Assembly (NCBI RefSeq): GCF_000410875.1
Contig: NZ_AROI01000022.1
Coordinates: 1-64,000, forward strand
Source of the DNA: Halopseudomonas pelagia CL-AP6
GTDB lineage: Bacteria; Pseudomonadota; Gammaproteobacteria; Pseudomonadales; Pseudomonadaceae
Reading direction: 5' to 3'
DNA length: 64,000 nucleotides
Made by a program: the position numbers and the translations under genes
Shown here: positions 9,896-19,166 of the stretch, in pieces
Layout: each line of letters opens with the position of its first letter
Numbering within the stretch: the stretch's first letter is position 1
Notes under the pieces: model-generated
Told to the model about the DNA's origin: nothing
What the model saw: the letters and a program-made list of their open reading frames with translations, nothing else
The model's database searches: none

Positions 9896-11862
9896 AGGCT
9901 GTGCTCCGCAGTCAGTTTGGCGGCCTTGGCTTGCCGTGAGCGCAACCGATAGCGCTTGTCGCTGGCCGCCAGCAAACCACCAAAGGTCATCAATAACCCA
10001 CCCAGCCAGATCCAGCGCACGAAAGGCTTGATATGCACGCGCATGGCCCAGGCATCGCCGCCCAGCGGCTCACCCATGGCAACAAACAGATCACGAGTGA
10101 CGCCAGCATGAATCGCCGCTTCGGTCATCAGCTGATTCTGTACGGTATACAGACGCTTTTCCGGCCGCAGGGTGGTGATCTGCCGATCACCCTTGAACAC
10201 GTTGACCACCGCTTTGTCGGACTCCCAGTTAGAACCCTCCAGGTGGCGGATACCTTCAAACTCGAAGGTGTAACCGCCCAGCTCCAACTGATCGCCAGGC
10301 ACCATACGCAGGTCACGCTGACTATCGAACAGGCTGGCACCCACCACACCCACCGCACAGACGGCGATCCCGATGTGCGCCAGGGTCATGCCCCAATAGC
10401 TGCGGGTCAGGCCTCTAAGGCCCTTGACCGCGCCCTTGTGACGGATCTTGTTGCGGATGTCCTTGAAGCTCATGCCGACCACCCAGAACACCAGCAGCAA
10501 CATGCTGCCCACCGCCAGGTGATGGTCACCAATCCAAATGGCCAGCAACACGGCCGCGACAGCGGCGCCAGCCAGCACCCACTTGAGTTGACTGAACAGC
10601 CATTTAACCGGCGTGTCCTTCCAGCGGCTGAGCATGCCTACGCCCATTGCCGCCATCAGCAGCGCCATCAACGGCAGGAATAACGCGTTGAAATACGGCG
10701 GGCCCACCGACACCAGCGTACCGCTGACCGCATCCAGTACCAGCGGATAGAGGGTGCCGAGCAGGATCATCAGCGCCGCGACCACCAGAATCACGTTATT
10801 GATCAGCAGGAAGGTCTCCCGCGACCAGAGCGCAAAGCCGATCTGACTTTTAACCACGGGCGCGCGCAGGGCGTACAACAGCAAGGAGCCGCCGACCACG
10901 ACCAGCAGGAAACCGAGAATAAATACGCCTCGCTCGGGATCAGTGGCGAAGGCATGCACTGAGGTCAATACCCCGGAGCGAACCAGGAAGGTACCCAGCA
11001 GGCTCAGCGAGAAGGTCGCAATCGCCAGCAGCACGGTCCAGCTTTTGAATACGCCGCGCTTTTCGGTCACCGCCAGCGAGTGAATCAGCGCCGTACCCAC
11101 CAGCCAAGGCATAAAGGAGGCGTTTTCCACTGGGTCCCAGAACCACCAACCGCCCCAACCCAGTTCGTAATAGGCCCACCAGGAGCCCAGCGCGATGCCC
11201 AGGGTCAGGAACGCCCAAGCGATAATCGTCCAGGGGCGTGACCAACGCGCCCAGGCGGCATCCAGCCGGCCACCGAGCAAGGCGGCGATGGCAAAGGCAA
11301 AGGCCACCGAGAAACCGACGTAACCCATATAGAGCATCGGCGGATGAACGATCAGACCAAAGTCCTGCAGCAGGGGATTCAGATCGTTTCCGTCTGCCGG
11401 GTAAAACGGCAGTTGGCGATCAAATGGATTGGAGGTCATCAACATGAACAGCAGGAAGCCAACGCTGATCATGCCCATCACGGCCAACACACGGCTGAGC
11501 ATTTCGTCCGGCAAATCGCGTGAGAACACCGCCACAGCGAGCGTCCAGACCGACAAAATCAGCGCCCACAACAACAGCGAGCCTTCATGGCCGCCCCACA
11601 CGGCGCTGATCTGGTAAAACCAGGGCAACGCCGAGTTGGAGTTCAGCGCGACATAAGTGACGCTAAAATCATTGGCCAAAAAGGACTGCACCAGGCAAAG
11701 AAAGGCGAACAGCACAAACAGGCACTGGGCAATAGCCGCCGGCTGGGCAAAGCCCATAGCCAGCGTGTCACCACGCCACGCGCCGTACAGGGGTACGGTG
11801 GCCTGCAACACTGCCAGCACCAGGGCAATGATCAGGGCAATCTGGCCAAGCTCGGGAATCAT
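9892..11862 (-). CDS. ccmF: haem lyase subunit CcmF
   Basis: Large inner-membrane subunit of the haem ligation complex, where haem is joined to apocytochrome c. The 656-residue protein is highly hydrophobic. It carries the tryptophan-rich haem-handling motif WGGWWFWDPVEN and, after the last helices, a periplasmic domain near residues 500-610 before a final membrane helix. Length and motif fit CcmF closely. It lies between ccmE (12-base gap) and ccmG (overlap). Confidence 0.96.
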   Translation of the reverse strand: MIPELGQIALIIALVLAVLQATVPLYGAWRGDTLAMGFAQPAAIAQCLFVLFAFLCLVQSFLANDFSVTYVALNSNSALPWFYQISAVWGGHEGSLLLWALILSVWTLAVAVFSRDLPDEMLSRVLAVMGMISVGFLLFMLMTSNPFDRQLPFYPADGNDLNPLLQDFGLIVHPPMLYMGYVGFSVAFAFAIAALLGGRLDAAWARWSRPWTIIAWAFLTLGIALGSWWAYYELGWGGWWFWDPVENASFMPWLVGTALIHSLAVTEKRGVFKSWTVLLAIATFSLSLLGTFLVRSGVLTSVHAFATDPERGVFILGFLLVVVGGSLLLYALRAPVVKSQIGFALWSRETFLLINNVILVVAALMILLGTLYPLVLDAVSGTLVSVGPPYFNALFLPLMALLMAAMGVGMLSRWKDTPVKWLFSQLKWVLAGAAVAAVLLAIWIGDHHLAVGSMLLLVFWVVGMSFKDIRNKIRHKGAVKGLRGLTRSYWGMTLAHIGIAVCAVGVVGASLFDSQRDLRMVPGDQLELGGYTFEFEGIRHLEGSNWESDKAVVNVFKGDRQITTLRPEKRLYTVQNQLMTEAAIHAGVTRDLFVAMGEPLGGDAWAMRVHIKPFVRWIWLGGLLMTFGGLLAASDKRYRLRSRQAKAAKLTAEHSL

Positions 11863-11874
11863 CGTGCCTCCAAC

Positions 11875-12336
11875 TTAGTAGCTCGATGCCGCTTCGGCAT
11901 CGAGCTTCATCTGATTAACTTTTTCCATCGCCTGCGCCACTTCCGGCGGCATATATTCTTCGTCGTGCTTGGCCAATACTTCATCAGCCATCAACATGCG
12001 ATCCTCGGTCAGACGTCCCAGCGCAACGATCCCCTGCCCTTCACGAAACAGGTCTGGGAGGATACCGGAGTAAGAAATCAGCACCTGCTGGGCTCCATCG
12101 GTGACCGCAAACTGCACTGCAAGACTGTCGGGGTTCCGCGCGACACTGCCTTCCACTACCATTCCGCCTGCGCGGATGCGGGTATCCACCGGCGCTTCAC
12201 CGCCGGCAATCTGACTCGGCGTATAGAACAGATTGATATTCTGTTGCAGGGCAGTCAGCGCCAATGCCACGGCAATACCTACGCCAGCGACCACCAGCAG
12301 AATCAACCAAAGCTTTTTCTTGCGTTGCGGATGCAT
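11875..12336 (-). CDS. ccmE: haem chaperone CcmE
   Basis: Periplasmic haem chaperone that binds haem covalently through a histidine and carries it to CcmF. The 153-residue protein has a basic N terminus (MHPQRKKK), one membrane anchor (about 9-28) and a beta-barrel domain. The haem-binding segment is [13 protein letters not shown], where the His and Tyr are the known ligands. Its start overlaps the ccmD stop (TAATG). Confidence 0.95.
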   Translation of the reverse strand: MHPQRKKKLWLILLVVAGVGIAVALALTALQQNINLFYTPSQIAGGEAPVDTRIRAGGMVVEGSVARNPDSLAVQFAVTDGAQQVLISYSGILPDLFREGQGIVALGRLTEDRMLMADEVLAKHDEEYMPPEVAQAMEKVNQMKLDAEAASSY

Positions 12337-12503
12337 TACAACCCCTCCCGTCGCAGACGCCGCGTTGCCGCTCTGACCAGGTTGCGTTTAGCCAGCGCCG
12401 GCTGCACAACATTCAGCGCCAGCACCACCAGCGTTATCAGATAAGCGGACCAGACGTAGGGTCCATGGCCATCCATGGCCAGCCATTCAGTCAATGTACT
12501 CAT
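12336..12503 (-). CDS. ccmD: haem exporter protein CcmD
   Basis: Small membrane protein that helps release haem-loaded CcmE from the CcmABC complex. I translate 55 residues beginning [20 protein letters not shown], followed by one membrane helix (about 17-35) and a basic tail ending RRLRREGL. The DGHGPYVW segment is characteristic of the family. The start lies within the end of ccmC (ATGA overlap) and the stop overlaps the ccmE start. Confidence 0.92.
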   Translation of the reverse strand: MSTLTEWLAMDGHGPYVWSAYLITLVVLALNVVQPALAKRNLVRAATRRLRREGL

Positions 12504-13243
12504 GAGGACTTCTCCAGCAGGTCACGTACCCAACGCGTCTTGTGCTCGCGACGCAACACTTCCAGACGCATGCGCATCAGCAAACTAACGGTAAACAGCG
12601 CGTAGAAACCCAAGACCATCAACAGTAGCGGGAACCACATTTCGATCGGCATGGCCGGCTTTTCGGTGATCTTAAAGGTGGCCGGCTGGTGCAGCGTGTT
12701 CCACCAGTCCACCGAGTATTTGATGATCGGAATATTCACCACACCGACAATCGCCAGTACGGCGGTGGCCTTGGCCGCCGTCTCACGATTACTTATCGCC
12801 TGGCCCAAAGCAATAATGCCAAAGTACAGAAACAGCAGGATAAGCATCGAGGTCAGACGCGCATCCCAGACCCAGTAGGTGCCCCAGGTCGGTTTACCCC
12901 AGATGGCACCGGTAACCAGTGCCAGAAAGGTCATCCAGGCGCCGATAGGTGCAGCGCATTGCAAAGCCACGTTGGCCAGTTTCATGCGCCAGACCAGGCC
13001 CACTACGCCCGCCACGGCCAGCATCACGTAGCAGGATTGAGCGACAAAGGCGGCCGGCACATGGATATAGATGATCCGGAAGCTGTTGCCTTGTTGGTAA
13101 TCCTGCGGAGCAAATACCAGCCCCCAGACCACACCCACCCCCAGCAGGACCACTGTGGCAACAGCGAACCAGGGCAACCAGCGGCCACTGATGTCATAAA
13201 ACCATTTGGGCGAACCCAGCTTGTGGAAAAAACTCCAGTTCAT
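12500..13243 (-). CDS. ccmC: haem exporter permease CcmC
   Basis: Inner-membrane protein that loads haem onto CcmE. It has about six membrane helices and the tryptophan-rich motif [19 protein letters not shown] place the start at [10 protein letters not shown], with GGAG about ten bases upstream (247 residues). The frame is open to 13267, where an ATG follows directly on the ccmB stop, so a slightly longer form is possible. It precedes ccmD with a four-base overlap. Confidence 0.95.
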   Translation of the reverse strand: MNWSFFHKLGSPKWFYDISGRWLPWFAVATVVLLGVGVVWGLVFAPQDYQQGNSFRIIYIHVPAAFVAQSCYVMLAVAGVVGLVWRMKLANVALQCAAPIGAWMTFLALVTGAIWGKPTWGTYWVWDARLTSMLILLFLYFGIIALGQAISNRETAAKATAVLAIVGVVNIPIIKYSVDWWNTLHQPATFKITEKPAMPIEMWFPLLLMVLGFYALFTVSLLMRMRLEVLRREHKTRWVRDLLEKSS

Positions 13244-13259
13244 TATCCCGCTTCTCCGC

Positions 13260-13931
13260 TCATTCACTCACTCCGATGCGCAGACCCGCGGCGATCGCCA
13301 GCGGTGCCAGGCTCAGGCTGAGCACAGCCAGGCAACCCAGCCATAACGCGTAACCTGCGACCGGCAAGCCCTGCATGGCCGCCTCGACAGCCCCAGTACC
13401 CAGAATCAGCACCGGAATGTACAGGGGCAGGATCAATAGGGCCAGCAATACCCCGCCGCTTTTCAGGCCGACTGTCAGTGCCGCACCTACAGCACCGAGC
13501 AAGCTCAATACCGGCGTACCCAGAAACAGACTCAGACAAAGTATCGGCAGCACCGAGACCGGAAGCGACAGCATCAACCCAAACAACGGCGCTAGCAGCA
13601 CCAGCGCCAGGCCACTGACCAGCCAATGATGCAGCACCTTGACCAGCACCATGAGCGCCAACGGGTGCGGTGACAGGACCCACTGCTCCAGGGAGCCATC
13701 CTCGTGATCACTGCGGAACAGCCCATCCAGCGACAACAGCGTGGCCAACAGCGCCGCGACCCAGATCACGCCTGGCGCCATGGTCCGCAACATACCTGGC
13801 TCCGGGCCCACAGCCAGAGGAAACAGACTGATGACGATGGCGAAAAACACCAGCGGGTTCAACAACTCACCCGGCCGGCGCCAGGCCAAGCGCCATTCCC
13901 GGCAGAATAATAGCCAAACAATCTGCCGCAT
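13260..13931 (-). CDS. ccmB: haem exporter permease CcmB
   Basis: Membrane subunit of the CcmABC ABC transporter that drives release of holo-CcmE. The 223-residue protein is six-helix hydrophobic. An early cytoplasmic [17 protein letters not shown] segment is typical of CcmB and likely contacts CcmA. Its start overlaps the ccmA stop (TGATG). Confidence 0.95.
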   Translation of the reverse strand: MRQIVWLLFCREWRLAWRRPGELLNPLVFFAIVISLFPLAVGPEPGMLRTMAPGVIWVAALLATLLSLDGLFRSDHEDGSLEQWVLSPHPLALMVLVKVLHHWLVSGLALVLLAPLFGLMLSLPVSVLPILCLSLFLGTPVLSLLGAVGAALTVGLKSGGVLLALLILPLYIPVLILGTGAVEAAMQGLPVAGYALWLGCLAVLSLSLAPLAIAAGLRIGVSE

Positions 13932-14566
13932 CAGGCCACCTGGCCCAGGTCAAGGGACCGCAAGCCGTGCAGATGATCCAGGCTGTGATGGGTCGTAAGC
14001 ACCACCGTGCCACCGGCGGCAGCGTGCGCAAGCAGATGCTGCTCTAATGCCGCCACGCCGGCCCGGTCAATCGCAGTGAAGGGTTCGTCCAGAATCCATA
14101 CCGGATGCGCCTCAAGGTAAAGCCTGGCCAAGGCGACGCGCCGTTGCTGCCCAGCAGACAGATGCTGGCAGGGCACGTCTTCGAATCCGCGCAGGCCCAC
14201 TTGCTCAAGCGCCTGCCAGATGGCTGCGGAAGTAGCGGGCTGACTTAAAGCGCATAACCAGGCCAGATTCTCTTCGGCACTCAAGGCGCCCTTGACGGCG
14301 GGTGCGTGGCCGATAAACAGACGATCTCGGCGCCAGTGCTCGCGCCCTTGCGCCTGAAAAATCGATTGCTCGCCGTAACGAATATCCCCGCCAACCGGCG
14401 GCAACAAGCCCGCCAGAATACGCAGCAGGCTGGTCTTGCCCGAGCCGTTAGGGCCAGCTACCTGGAGCACCTGGCCGGGCTCAAGCCGCAGAGACAGCCC
14501 ATCAAACAACTCACGCTCGTCGCGTTCGCAGGCAAGCTGATGCAATGTGATGGGCTGTGATTTCAC
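13931..14566 (-). CDS. ccmA: haem exporter ATPase CcmA
   Basis: ATP-binding subunit of the CcmABC complex and first gene of the ccm operon. It has Walker [10 protein letters not shown], the signature [14 protein letters not shown] and Walker [13 protein letters not shown], then the switch histidine in LTTHHS. I chose the GTG at 14566, with GGAG six bases upstream, giving 211 residues, the usual length. The frame stays open to 14590. Confidence 0.95.
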   Translation of the reverse strand: MKSQPITLHQLACERDERELFDGLSLRLEPGQVLQVAGPNGSGKTSLLRILAGLLPPVGGDIRYGEQSIFQAQGREHWRRDRLFIGHAPAVKGALSAEENLAWLCALSQPATSAAIWQALEQVGLRGFEDVPCQHLSAGQQRRVALARLYLEAHPVWILDEPFTAIDRAGVAALEQHLLAHAAAGGTVVLTTHHSLDHLHGLRSLDLGQVA

Positions 14567-14775
14567 CTGTTCTCCAAGCTGTTTTCCCACATTCTCAGGC
14601 CCTGTGGCCTGATCTACTCATGTTTAACGCTCGCCAGCCGCTAACCATTCATGCTGCGTCAAGTGCTGGTTTGCAGCAGCCGATTCTGAACATCAACGGG
14701 CGCTGCATGACGTCTGTGCCATTATACATACAGCCCCCCTGACAAGGACCGTGATTTACGTCAACATGTGACTAC

Positions 14776-16467
14776 ATGAGCTCAGACTTCAGACTTCCCC
14801 CGACCGCCCCGAGCCCCTCTGCTTCGGGGCCTGCGGCCCGACCGGCAGAGCCTGCTACGGTGGCCTTGCAATTGCTGCGTCCGATTGACGCACTGTTGCT
14901 GCCACCGGGGCAAACGGCCCGCGCCGAGGTGCTTGCAAGTACGCTAAAGGGGAGTGAGTTTGAACTGCTATTGAGGGTAATGCAAAACGCGGGCGCACCC
15001 GCACAACAATTGGTCGCCACCAGCCCGAGGGCAGTCAGTAGCGGCGCGCAATTGATGTTGCAAGCGATTAGCCAAACGCAGCTGATGGCTGTATTGCAGC
15101 CTGCTGCAAAAGCCCCCACAGCTGAGCTGATCACCCGCCTGGACCCAGCACTGTTCCCACCCGGCTCTGCCGTCCAGGCTCAGGTAGTCAGTCAGCAGGC
15201 CATCTCCCAGGGAGAACAGCAACGCTTTGCCATCATCGCTCGGCTACTCCAGGGGGCTGCCAGCGGCAGCACCCTGAACCTGACCAGCGCCAAGCCGCTT
15301 GAGCCCGGAACGCTGATTACCGCGCTGGTCGGCAGCCAAGGCGAACTGCGGGTACCCGACCCGGCCAGGCAACAGGTGACACTGGCAATACTCCAGGGGC
15401 TGCGGGACAGCCTGCAACGCCAAGGCTCTTCAGAGCCGTTATTCAAGAGTCTTGAGCAGTTGAGCCAAGTTGCTACGCCGCCCGCAGCCGGCGCCCAGGG
15501 CCCCAGTGCAACAGCGCCTGCCATGCCGGCCAGTGTTCAGAATGCCATGCACCAGGTGCTACAGCAGGTCGCTTCATTGCAGCAACTAATGACACCCGCT
15601 GGCGTGGCGCAGGCAGTGCAACGCAGCGGCGTGTTTCTTGAGCCGAATCTGGCCCAGTTGGCGGGTCTGCTCAAGGGCGCCAGCGCAGAAACAGCCGCGC
15701 TGGCAGCGGGCACGGGCACGGGCACCACGCAACCTCCGGCCCTGGGTAAACTGCTCGCCGCCTTGTCCAGCCTACCGGTCAGCCCCGCCACGCCACCGCT
15801 GCCGGGGGCCGACCTGAAGGCGGCCCTGCTGCATCTGACAGTTAACCTGCAGCAACACCTTTCGCCCAGCGCGATAAAGGAACTGACTCTGCCTTTCAGC
15901 CCGTGGAAACAAAACAGCGGAGGTCCAGCGCAGCAGGGCTTTCCAGTGGCCACACGGGTGGTGCAAGGTATGACCGACGCACCGGATCTAGGCGCGTTAT
16001 TGCGTCTGACAGCGGCGCTGTTGTCGCGTATTCAGCACCATCAGTTGCAAAGCCTCGGTCAGTCACAGACGTTCTCCGACGGCAGCAGTCAAACCGTCTG
16101 GCAACTGGAAATCCCGCTGCGTGACGGCCAGCAATTCAACCATGTTCAGGTGCGCATCCAGCGCGATGATACGTCGGCAGAAGCGAAACAGACCGAGCAC
16201 CTGCCCCATTGGGAGGTACGTCTGGCGTTCAATCTTGATCCGCTTGGCAGCCTGCAAGCAATCGCCAAGCTGTACAAGGGCCGAGTCAGCAGTGAGTTCT
16301 GGGCTGAGCAGCCGCAAACCCTGACTTTTCTGCATAGCGAGCTGAACCAGTTACGTGATCGTTTACTAGCCAAGGGCCTGGAGGTGGGTGAGCTGAGCTG
16401 CCACCAGGGTACGCCGCCCCAGCCCAATCGGGCTCTGCAGCAACGCTGGATAGATGAGGTGACATGA
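14776..16467 (+). CDS. FliK-type flagellar hook-length control protein
   Basis: Likely secreted molecular ruler of the flagellar export machine. The 563-residue protein is low-complexity and rich in A, Q, P, L and S for its first 380 residues, as FliK proteins are. It ends in a compact C-terminal domain (about 400-545) with LEIPLRDGQQFNHVQVRIQ and FNLDPLGSLQAIAKLY, matching the FliK C-terminal pattern. It is divergent from ccmA and overlaps the FlhB-like gene by four bases, which supports a flagellar export role. Pseudomonas genomes carry a similar pair at this place, apart from the main fliK. Confidence 0.8.
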   Translation: MSSDFRLPPTAPSPSASGPAARPAEPATVALQLLRPIDALLLPPGQTARAEVLASTLKGSEFELLLRVMQNAGAPAQQLVATSPRAVSSGAQLMLQAISQTQLMAVLQPAAKAPTAELITRLDPALFPPGSAVQAQVVSQQAISQGEQQRFAIIARLLQGAASGSTLNLTSAKPLEPGTLITALVGSQGELRVPDPARQQVTLAILQGLRDSLQRQGSSEPLFKSLEQLSQVATPPAAGAQGPSATAPAMPASVQNAMHQVLQQVASLQQLMTPAGVAQAVQRSGVFLEPNLAQLAGLLKGASAETAALAAGTGTGTTQPPALGKLLAALSSLPVSPATPPLPGADLKAALLHLTVNLQQHLSPSAIKELTLPFSPWKQNSGGPAQQGFPVATRVVQGMTDAPDLGALLRLTAALLSRIQHHQLQSLGQSQTFSDGSSQTVWQLEIPLRDGQQFNHVQVRIQRDDTSAEAKQTEHLPHWEVRLAFNLDPLGSLQAIAKLYKGRVSSEFWAEQPQTLTFLHSELNQLRDRLLAKGLEVGELSCHQGTPPQPNRALQQRWIDEVT

Positions 16468-16766
16468 TGCGCAAGCCACGTGAAGCCATTGCGCTGGTCT
16501 ATGATGGCGATCAGGCGCCCACGCTGACGGCCAAAGGTGAGGGTGACCTGGCAGAGCAGATTATCGAGTTGGCCATGGCCTACGAGGTGCCCATCTACGA
16601 GAACGCCGAACTCGCCAGCGTGCTGGCGCGCCTGGAACTCGGCGATCAAATACCCGAGGCGTTGTACCGGACCATTGCCGAAATTATTGCCTTTGCCTGG
16701 TATCTCAAAGGCAAGGCACCAGCAGGGTTTGTGCCGCCAGAGGAGGATGACGGCCGCAGTACCTGA
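16464..16766 (+). CDS. FlhB C-terminal-like export switch protein (FlhX type)
   Basis: 100-residue cytoplasmic protein resembling only the C-terminal domain of FlhB/YscU, the substrate-specificity switch of type III export. REAIALVYDGDQAPTLTAKGEGDLAEQII and VPIYENAELASVL..LELGDQIPEALYRTIAEIIAFAWYL match the FlhB core. The autocleavage motif NPTH is replaced by DGDQ, so no self-cleavage is expected. It is coupled to the upstream FliK-type gene by ATGA, with GAGGTGAC as ribosome site. Such proteins can substitute for the FlhB C-terminal fragment in some species. Confidence 0.85.
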   Translation: MMRKPREAIALVYDGDQAPTLTAKGEGDLAEQIIELAMAYEVPIYENAELASVLARLELGDQIPEALYRTIAEIIAFAWYLKGKAPAGFVPPEEDDGRST

Positions 16767-16959
16767 GTACTGCAATGCCAGCCACTGCACTTGCGCCAAC
16801 AAGCCTGGCCAGCCAGGCTAATAGCTGCGGGCATTGTCAGTAGCTGGAAACTAGCCTAGGCAGATCATGATCCGCAGCAGCGGCGTGGTTGTCCGGAATT
16901 AGTTGACGCTACAATACGCCGCGTCGCACACACACGCACGCACGCCGAACTCCCCGCCA

Positions 16960-17084
16960 CCGTCATCCTCGCGAACGCGGGGCTCCATTGGCCGGTTTGT
17001 AAAAGCGGGGTTGTGCCTCTTGTTTGCGGACTGCGTTGTCAGCTTCAAGGTCAGAATGGATTCCCGCCTGCGCGGGAATGACGG
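16960..17084. mobile_element. MITE-like element with about 30-bp terminal inverted repeats
   Basis: The left end (16960-16989, CCGTCATCCTCGCG..GCGGGGCTCCATT) and right end (17055-17084, AATGGATTCCCGCC..GCGGGAATGACGG) are imperfect inverted repeats enclosing about 65 bases with no gene. Each end is itself a small hairpin. GTCATTCCCGCG..GCGGGAATCCA is a repeat type seen widely in proteobacterial genomes. No target-site duplication is obvious. Confidence 0.65.
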
Positions 17085-17118
17085 GGGTTGGGGTCGGGAA
17101 TGAAGGGCATGGGGACGG

Positions 17119-17281
17119 GAATGACGATGCTGGGCCGGGAATGACTATGCTGCGAGCAGGAATGACGATGCTGGGCCGGGAATGACTATGCTGCGGGCAG
17201 GAATGACGGTGCTGGGCCGGGAATGGCTATGCTGCGAGCAGGAATGACGGTGCTGGGCCGGGAATGACGAGTTGGCGCGGG
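17119..17281. repeat. 41-bp tandem repeat (about 20-bp subunits)
   Basis: Nearly four copies of a 41-base unit: GAATGACGATGCTGGGCCGG followed by GAATGACTATGCTGCGAGCAG. Copies start at 17119, 17160, 17201 and 17242; the last breaks down near 17281. Subunits differ only by scattered substitutions. No protein function is evident in this 538-base gap between the FlhB-like gene and the DUF2802 gene. Confidence 0.9.
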
Positions 17282-17304
17282 AATGCCGGAGGCAGCGTTA
17301 TTGT

Positions 17305-17712
17305 TTACGGCTTACGTGCGGCGTGCAGTTTGGCTACTAGTTCAGCTTCCGCCTTGGACAAGCCGCAGGACTGGGTGAGATCTTCCACGCTGGCGCCCAG
17401 CCCAACCAGGCGAGCCGCCTGATTGTAAGGCAACGACTGGGGATCATGCTGTTCAAGACGCATTTGCTTGTCTTCGATGCGCTTGAGCTGATCGCGCAAG
17501 GCTACCAGCTCCTCGCCCATGCGTATGCTGCCCTGCTGATAGGTCAATACTTCGGTTCTCAGCTGCTGCACCCGCTCGGCTTGCTGAAGGTCTTGCTGCT
17601 GCACCCGTGCAGCAAGACGCTTCAAGCCTAAATACTGCGCCAGCAGTACGGCCACAATCACGCCGAGACCCAGACCCAGTAGCAGCATAAGCCATGCCTC
17701 GGATCCGTTCAC
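17305..17712 (-). CDS. DUF2802 membrane protein of the chemotaxis cluster
   Basis: About 135 residues: one N-terminal membrane helix, a coiled-coil region rich in Q, R, L and E, and a C-terminal stretch YNQAARLVGLGASVEDLTQSCGLSKAEAELVAKLH, the recognisable DUF2802 part with helix-turn-helix character. Function is unknown. The gene ends the che operon after cheW, as in Pseudomonas. I suggest the GTG at 17712, just after the cheW stop; the frame is open to an ATG at 17742 inside cheW. Confidence 0.75.
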   Translation of the reverse strand: MNGSEAWLMLLLGLGLGVIVAVLLAQYLGLKRLAARVQQQDLQQAERVQQLRTEVLTYQQGSIRMGEELVALRDQLKRIEDKQMRLEQHDPQSLPYNQAARLVGLGASVEDLTQSCGLSKAEAELVAKLHAARKP

Positions 17713-17717
17713 GGAGC

Positions 17718-18197
17718 TCAGAACCCCTGGATCTCGGCCCACTCATCCTCGGTCATCATTTTTTCCAGATCGACCAGGATCAGTAGCTCGTCGTTTTTGT
17801 TGCAGACGCCTTGAATAAACTTGGCGGACTCGTCAGTGCCCACGTTGGGTGCGGTTTCGATCTCCGACTGGCGCAGGTAGACCACCTCGGCAACGCTGTC
17901 CACCAGAATACCGACCACCTGCTTATCCGCCTCGATAATGACGATTCGGGTATTGTCGGTAATGGGTGCCGACGCCAGGCCGAAGCGCTGGCGGGTATCA
18001 ATGACGGTGACAACGTTGCCACGCAGATTAATGATGCCCAGCACATAAGAAGGCGCACCAGGTACCGGCGCGATCTCCGTATGCCGGAGCACTTCCTGCA
18101 CCTGCATGACGTTGATGCCATAGGTTTCGTTATCGAGGCGGAAGGTCACCCATTGCAGGATCGGATCTTCAGCGCCCTGTGCGGTATTATTTTTCAT
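17718..18197 (-). CDS. cheW: chemotaxis coupling protein CheW
   Basis: Adaptor that links CheA to chemoreceptors in the polar array. The 159-residue protein is a single CheW domain: WVTFRLDNETYGINVMQVQEV near the start, then PSYVLGIINLRGNVVTVID, VGILVDSVAEV and a C-terminal ILVDLEKMM. It lies between the ParP-like CheW-domain gene and the DUF2802 gene on one strand. Confidence 0.95.
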   Translation of the reverse strand: MKNNTAQGAEDPILQWVTFRLDNETYGINVMQVQEVLRHTEIAPVPGAPSYVLGIINLRGNVVTVIDTRQRFGLASAPITDNTRIVIIEADKQVVGILVDSVAEVVYLRQSEIETAPNVGTDESAKFIQGVCNKNDELLILVDLEKMMTEDEWAEIQGF

Positions 18198-18280
18198 TGT
18201 CTAGCTTCCCGATCTTCATTGATACCGATCCGGCTCAGATGCCGGCCCCAAGTTTGTTCATTATCTTCAGTGCAGGGCAT

Positions 18281-19039
18281 TCACGCCAGTGCCCGCGCCG
18301 TTTTTCCCGCCTGCTGGATTTTTTCCCCGGCGGCTATCAGGCTCGCCAGCGAAGCGACATCCACCAGAGCACACATATGTTCAATAACGGTGCCCGCCAG
18401 CCAGGGCCGTTTGCCCTCCTGCGAGCGCCACTTGATCTGTTCAGGCATGAGTTTGACCGATTTGCTGACGTCATGCACGGCAAGCCCCCAGTCATGGCCC
18501 TGGACTGAAATGACAAAGCGTAAATTCTCACGCAGCGCCGGAGTGTAACGCTCAGGCATTACCCAGCGGGCGGTGTCCAGCACCTTCAGATTACCAGCGG
18601 TGGTCGGCATAATACCCAGGAACCAATCAGGCTGGCCAAATAACGGCGTGATATCACTGTCCAGCGGATGAATGGTTCCAAGCAGGATCAGCGGCACTGC
18701 CAGGGTTAGCCCACCCACATTAAATAGCAATGCCTCGAAGGCTTGCTCGCGCCAGAGTGGTTGTTCCACCAGGGGGACGGACTGGGATACGGACAGGGAT
18801 ACGGAGCTGTCAGGCTCTACTTGCGGCTCGAGAACGACAGGCGCCATGACTGGCGGCGGAAGATTGAGTTCAGGGGCAGCCAAGACCTCGACCTGCTGCT
18901 CGGCTACCACCGGCACAGGCGCAGCCTCAAGCTGCTCGGCCAGGCTCAGATCCTCGGTAGCATCCTGCAACAATGCATCCAGATAGCTCTGGATGCATTG
19001 TTGCGGAACAAACTGCTGTACGGGCAAGGGTTTGGTCAT
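18281..19039 (-). CDS. CheW-domain protein, ParP-like
   Basis: 252 residues: a disordered P/V/E-rich N-terminal half and a C-terminal CheW-like domain starting near QAFEAL.FNVGGLTLAVPL and including WFLGIMPTTAGNLKVLDTARWVMP. In Pseudomonas and Vibrio the protein at this position (ParP) joins the ParA-type ATPase to CheA and helps place arrays at the pole. The parA gene next door supports the same role here. No signal peptide or membrane helix is seen. Confidence 0.82.
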   Translation of the reverse strand: MTKPLPVQQFVPQQCIQSYLDALLQDATEDLSLAEQLEAAPVPVVAEQQVEVLAAPELNLPPPVMAPVVLEPQVEPDSSVSLSVSQSVPLVEQPLWREQAFEALLFNVGGLTLAVPLILLGTIHPLDSDITPLFGQPDWFLGIMPTTAGNLKVLDTARWVMPERYTPALRENLRFVISVQGHDWGLAVHDVSKSVKLMPEQIKWRSQEGKRPWLAGTVIEHMCALVDVASLASLIAAGEKIQQAGKTARALA

Positions 19040-19166
19040 GGCTCGCTTGTCTTTCAGATCCCGAGTTGAGTTAGGGGCACAGCACGCTGTTTTATATCAG
19101 CCTGATTTCGTATCACTCTGTTAAGCAGTATCGGCTGACAACCGCCAAGCATTAATACCAATTGCG

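Noticed and set aside
16903-17103. 66-codon open frame in the gap after the FlhB-like gene
   Set aside because: It lies across the MITE-like element and has no ribosome site or recognisable sequence.
16960-17281. Possible CRISPR array
   Set aside because: Units are contiguous tandem copies without variable spacers, and no cas genes are in the window.
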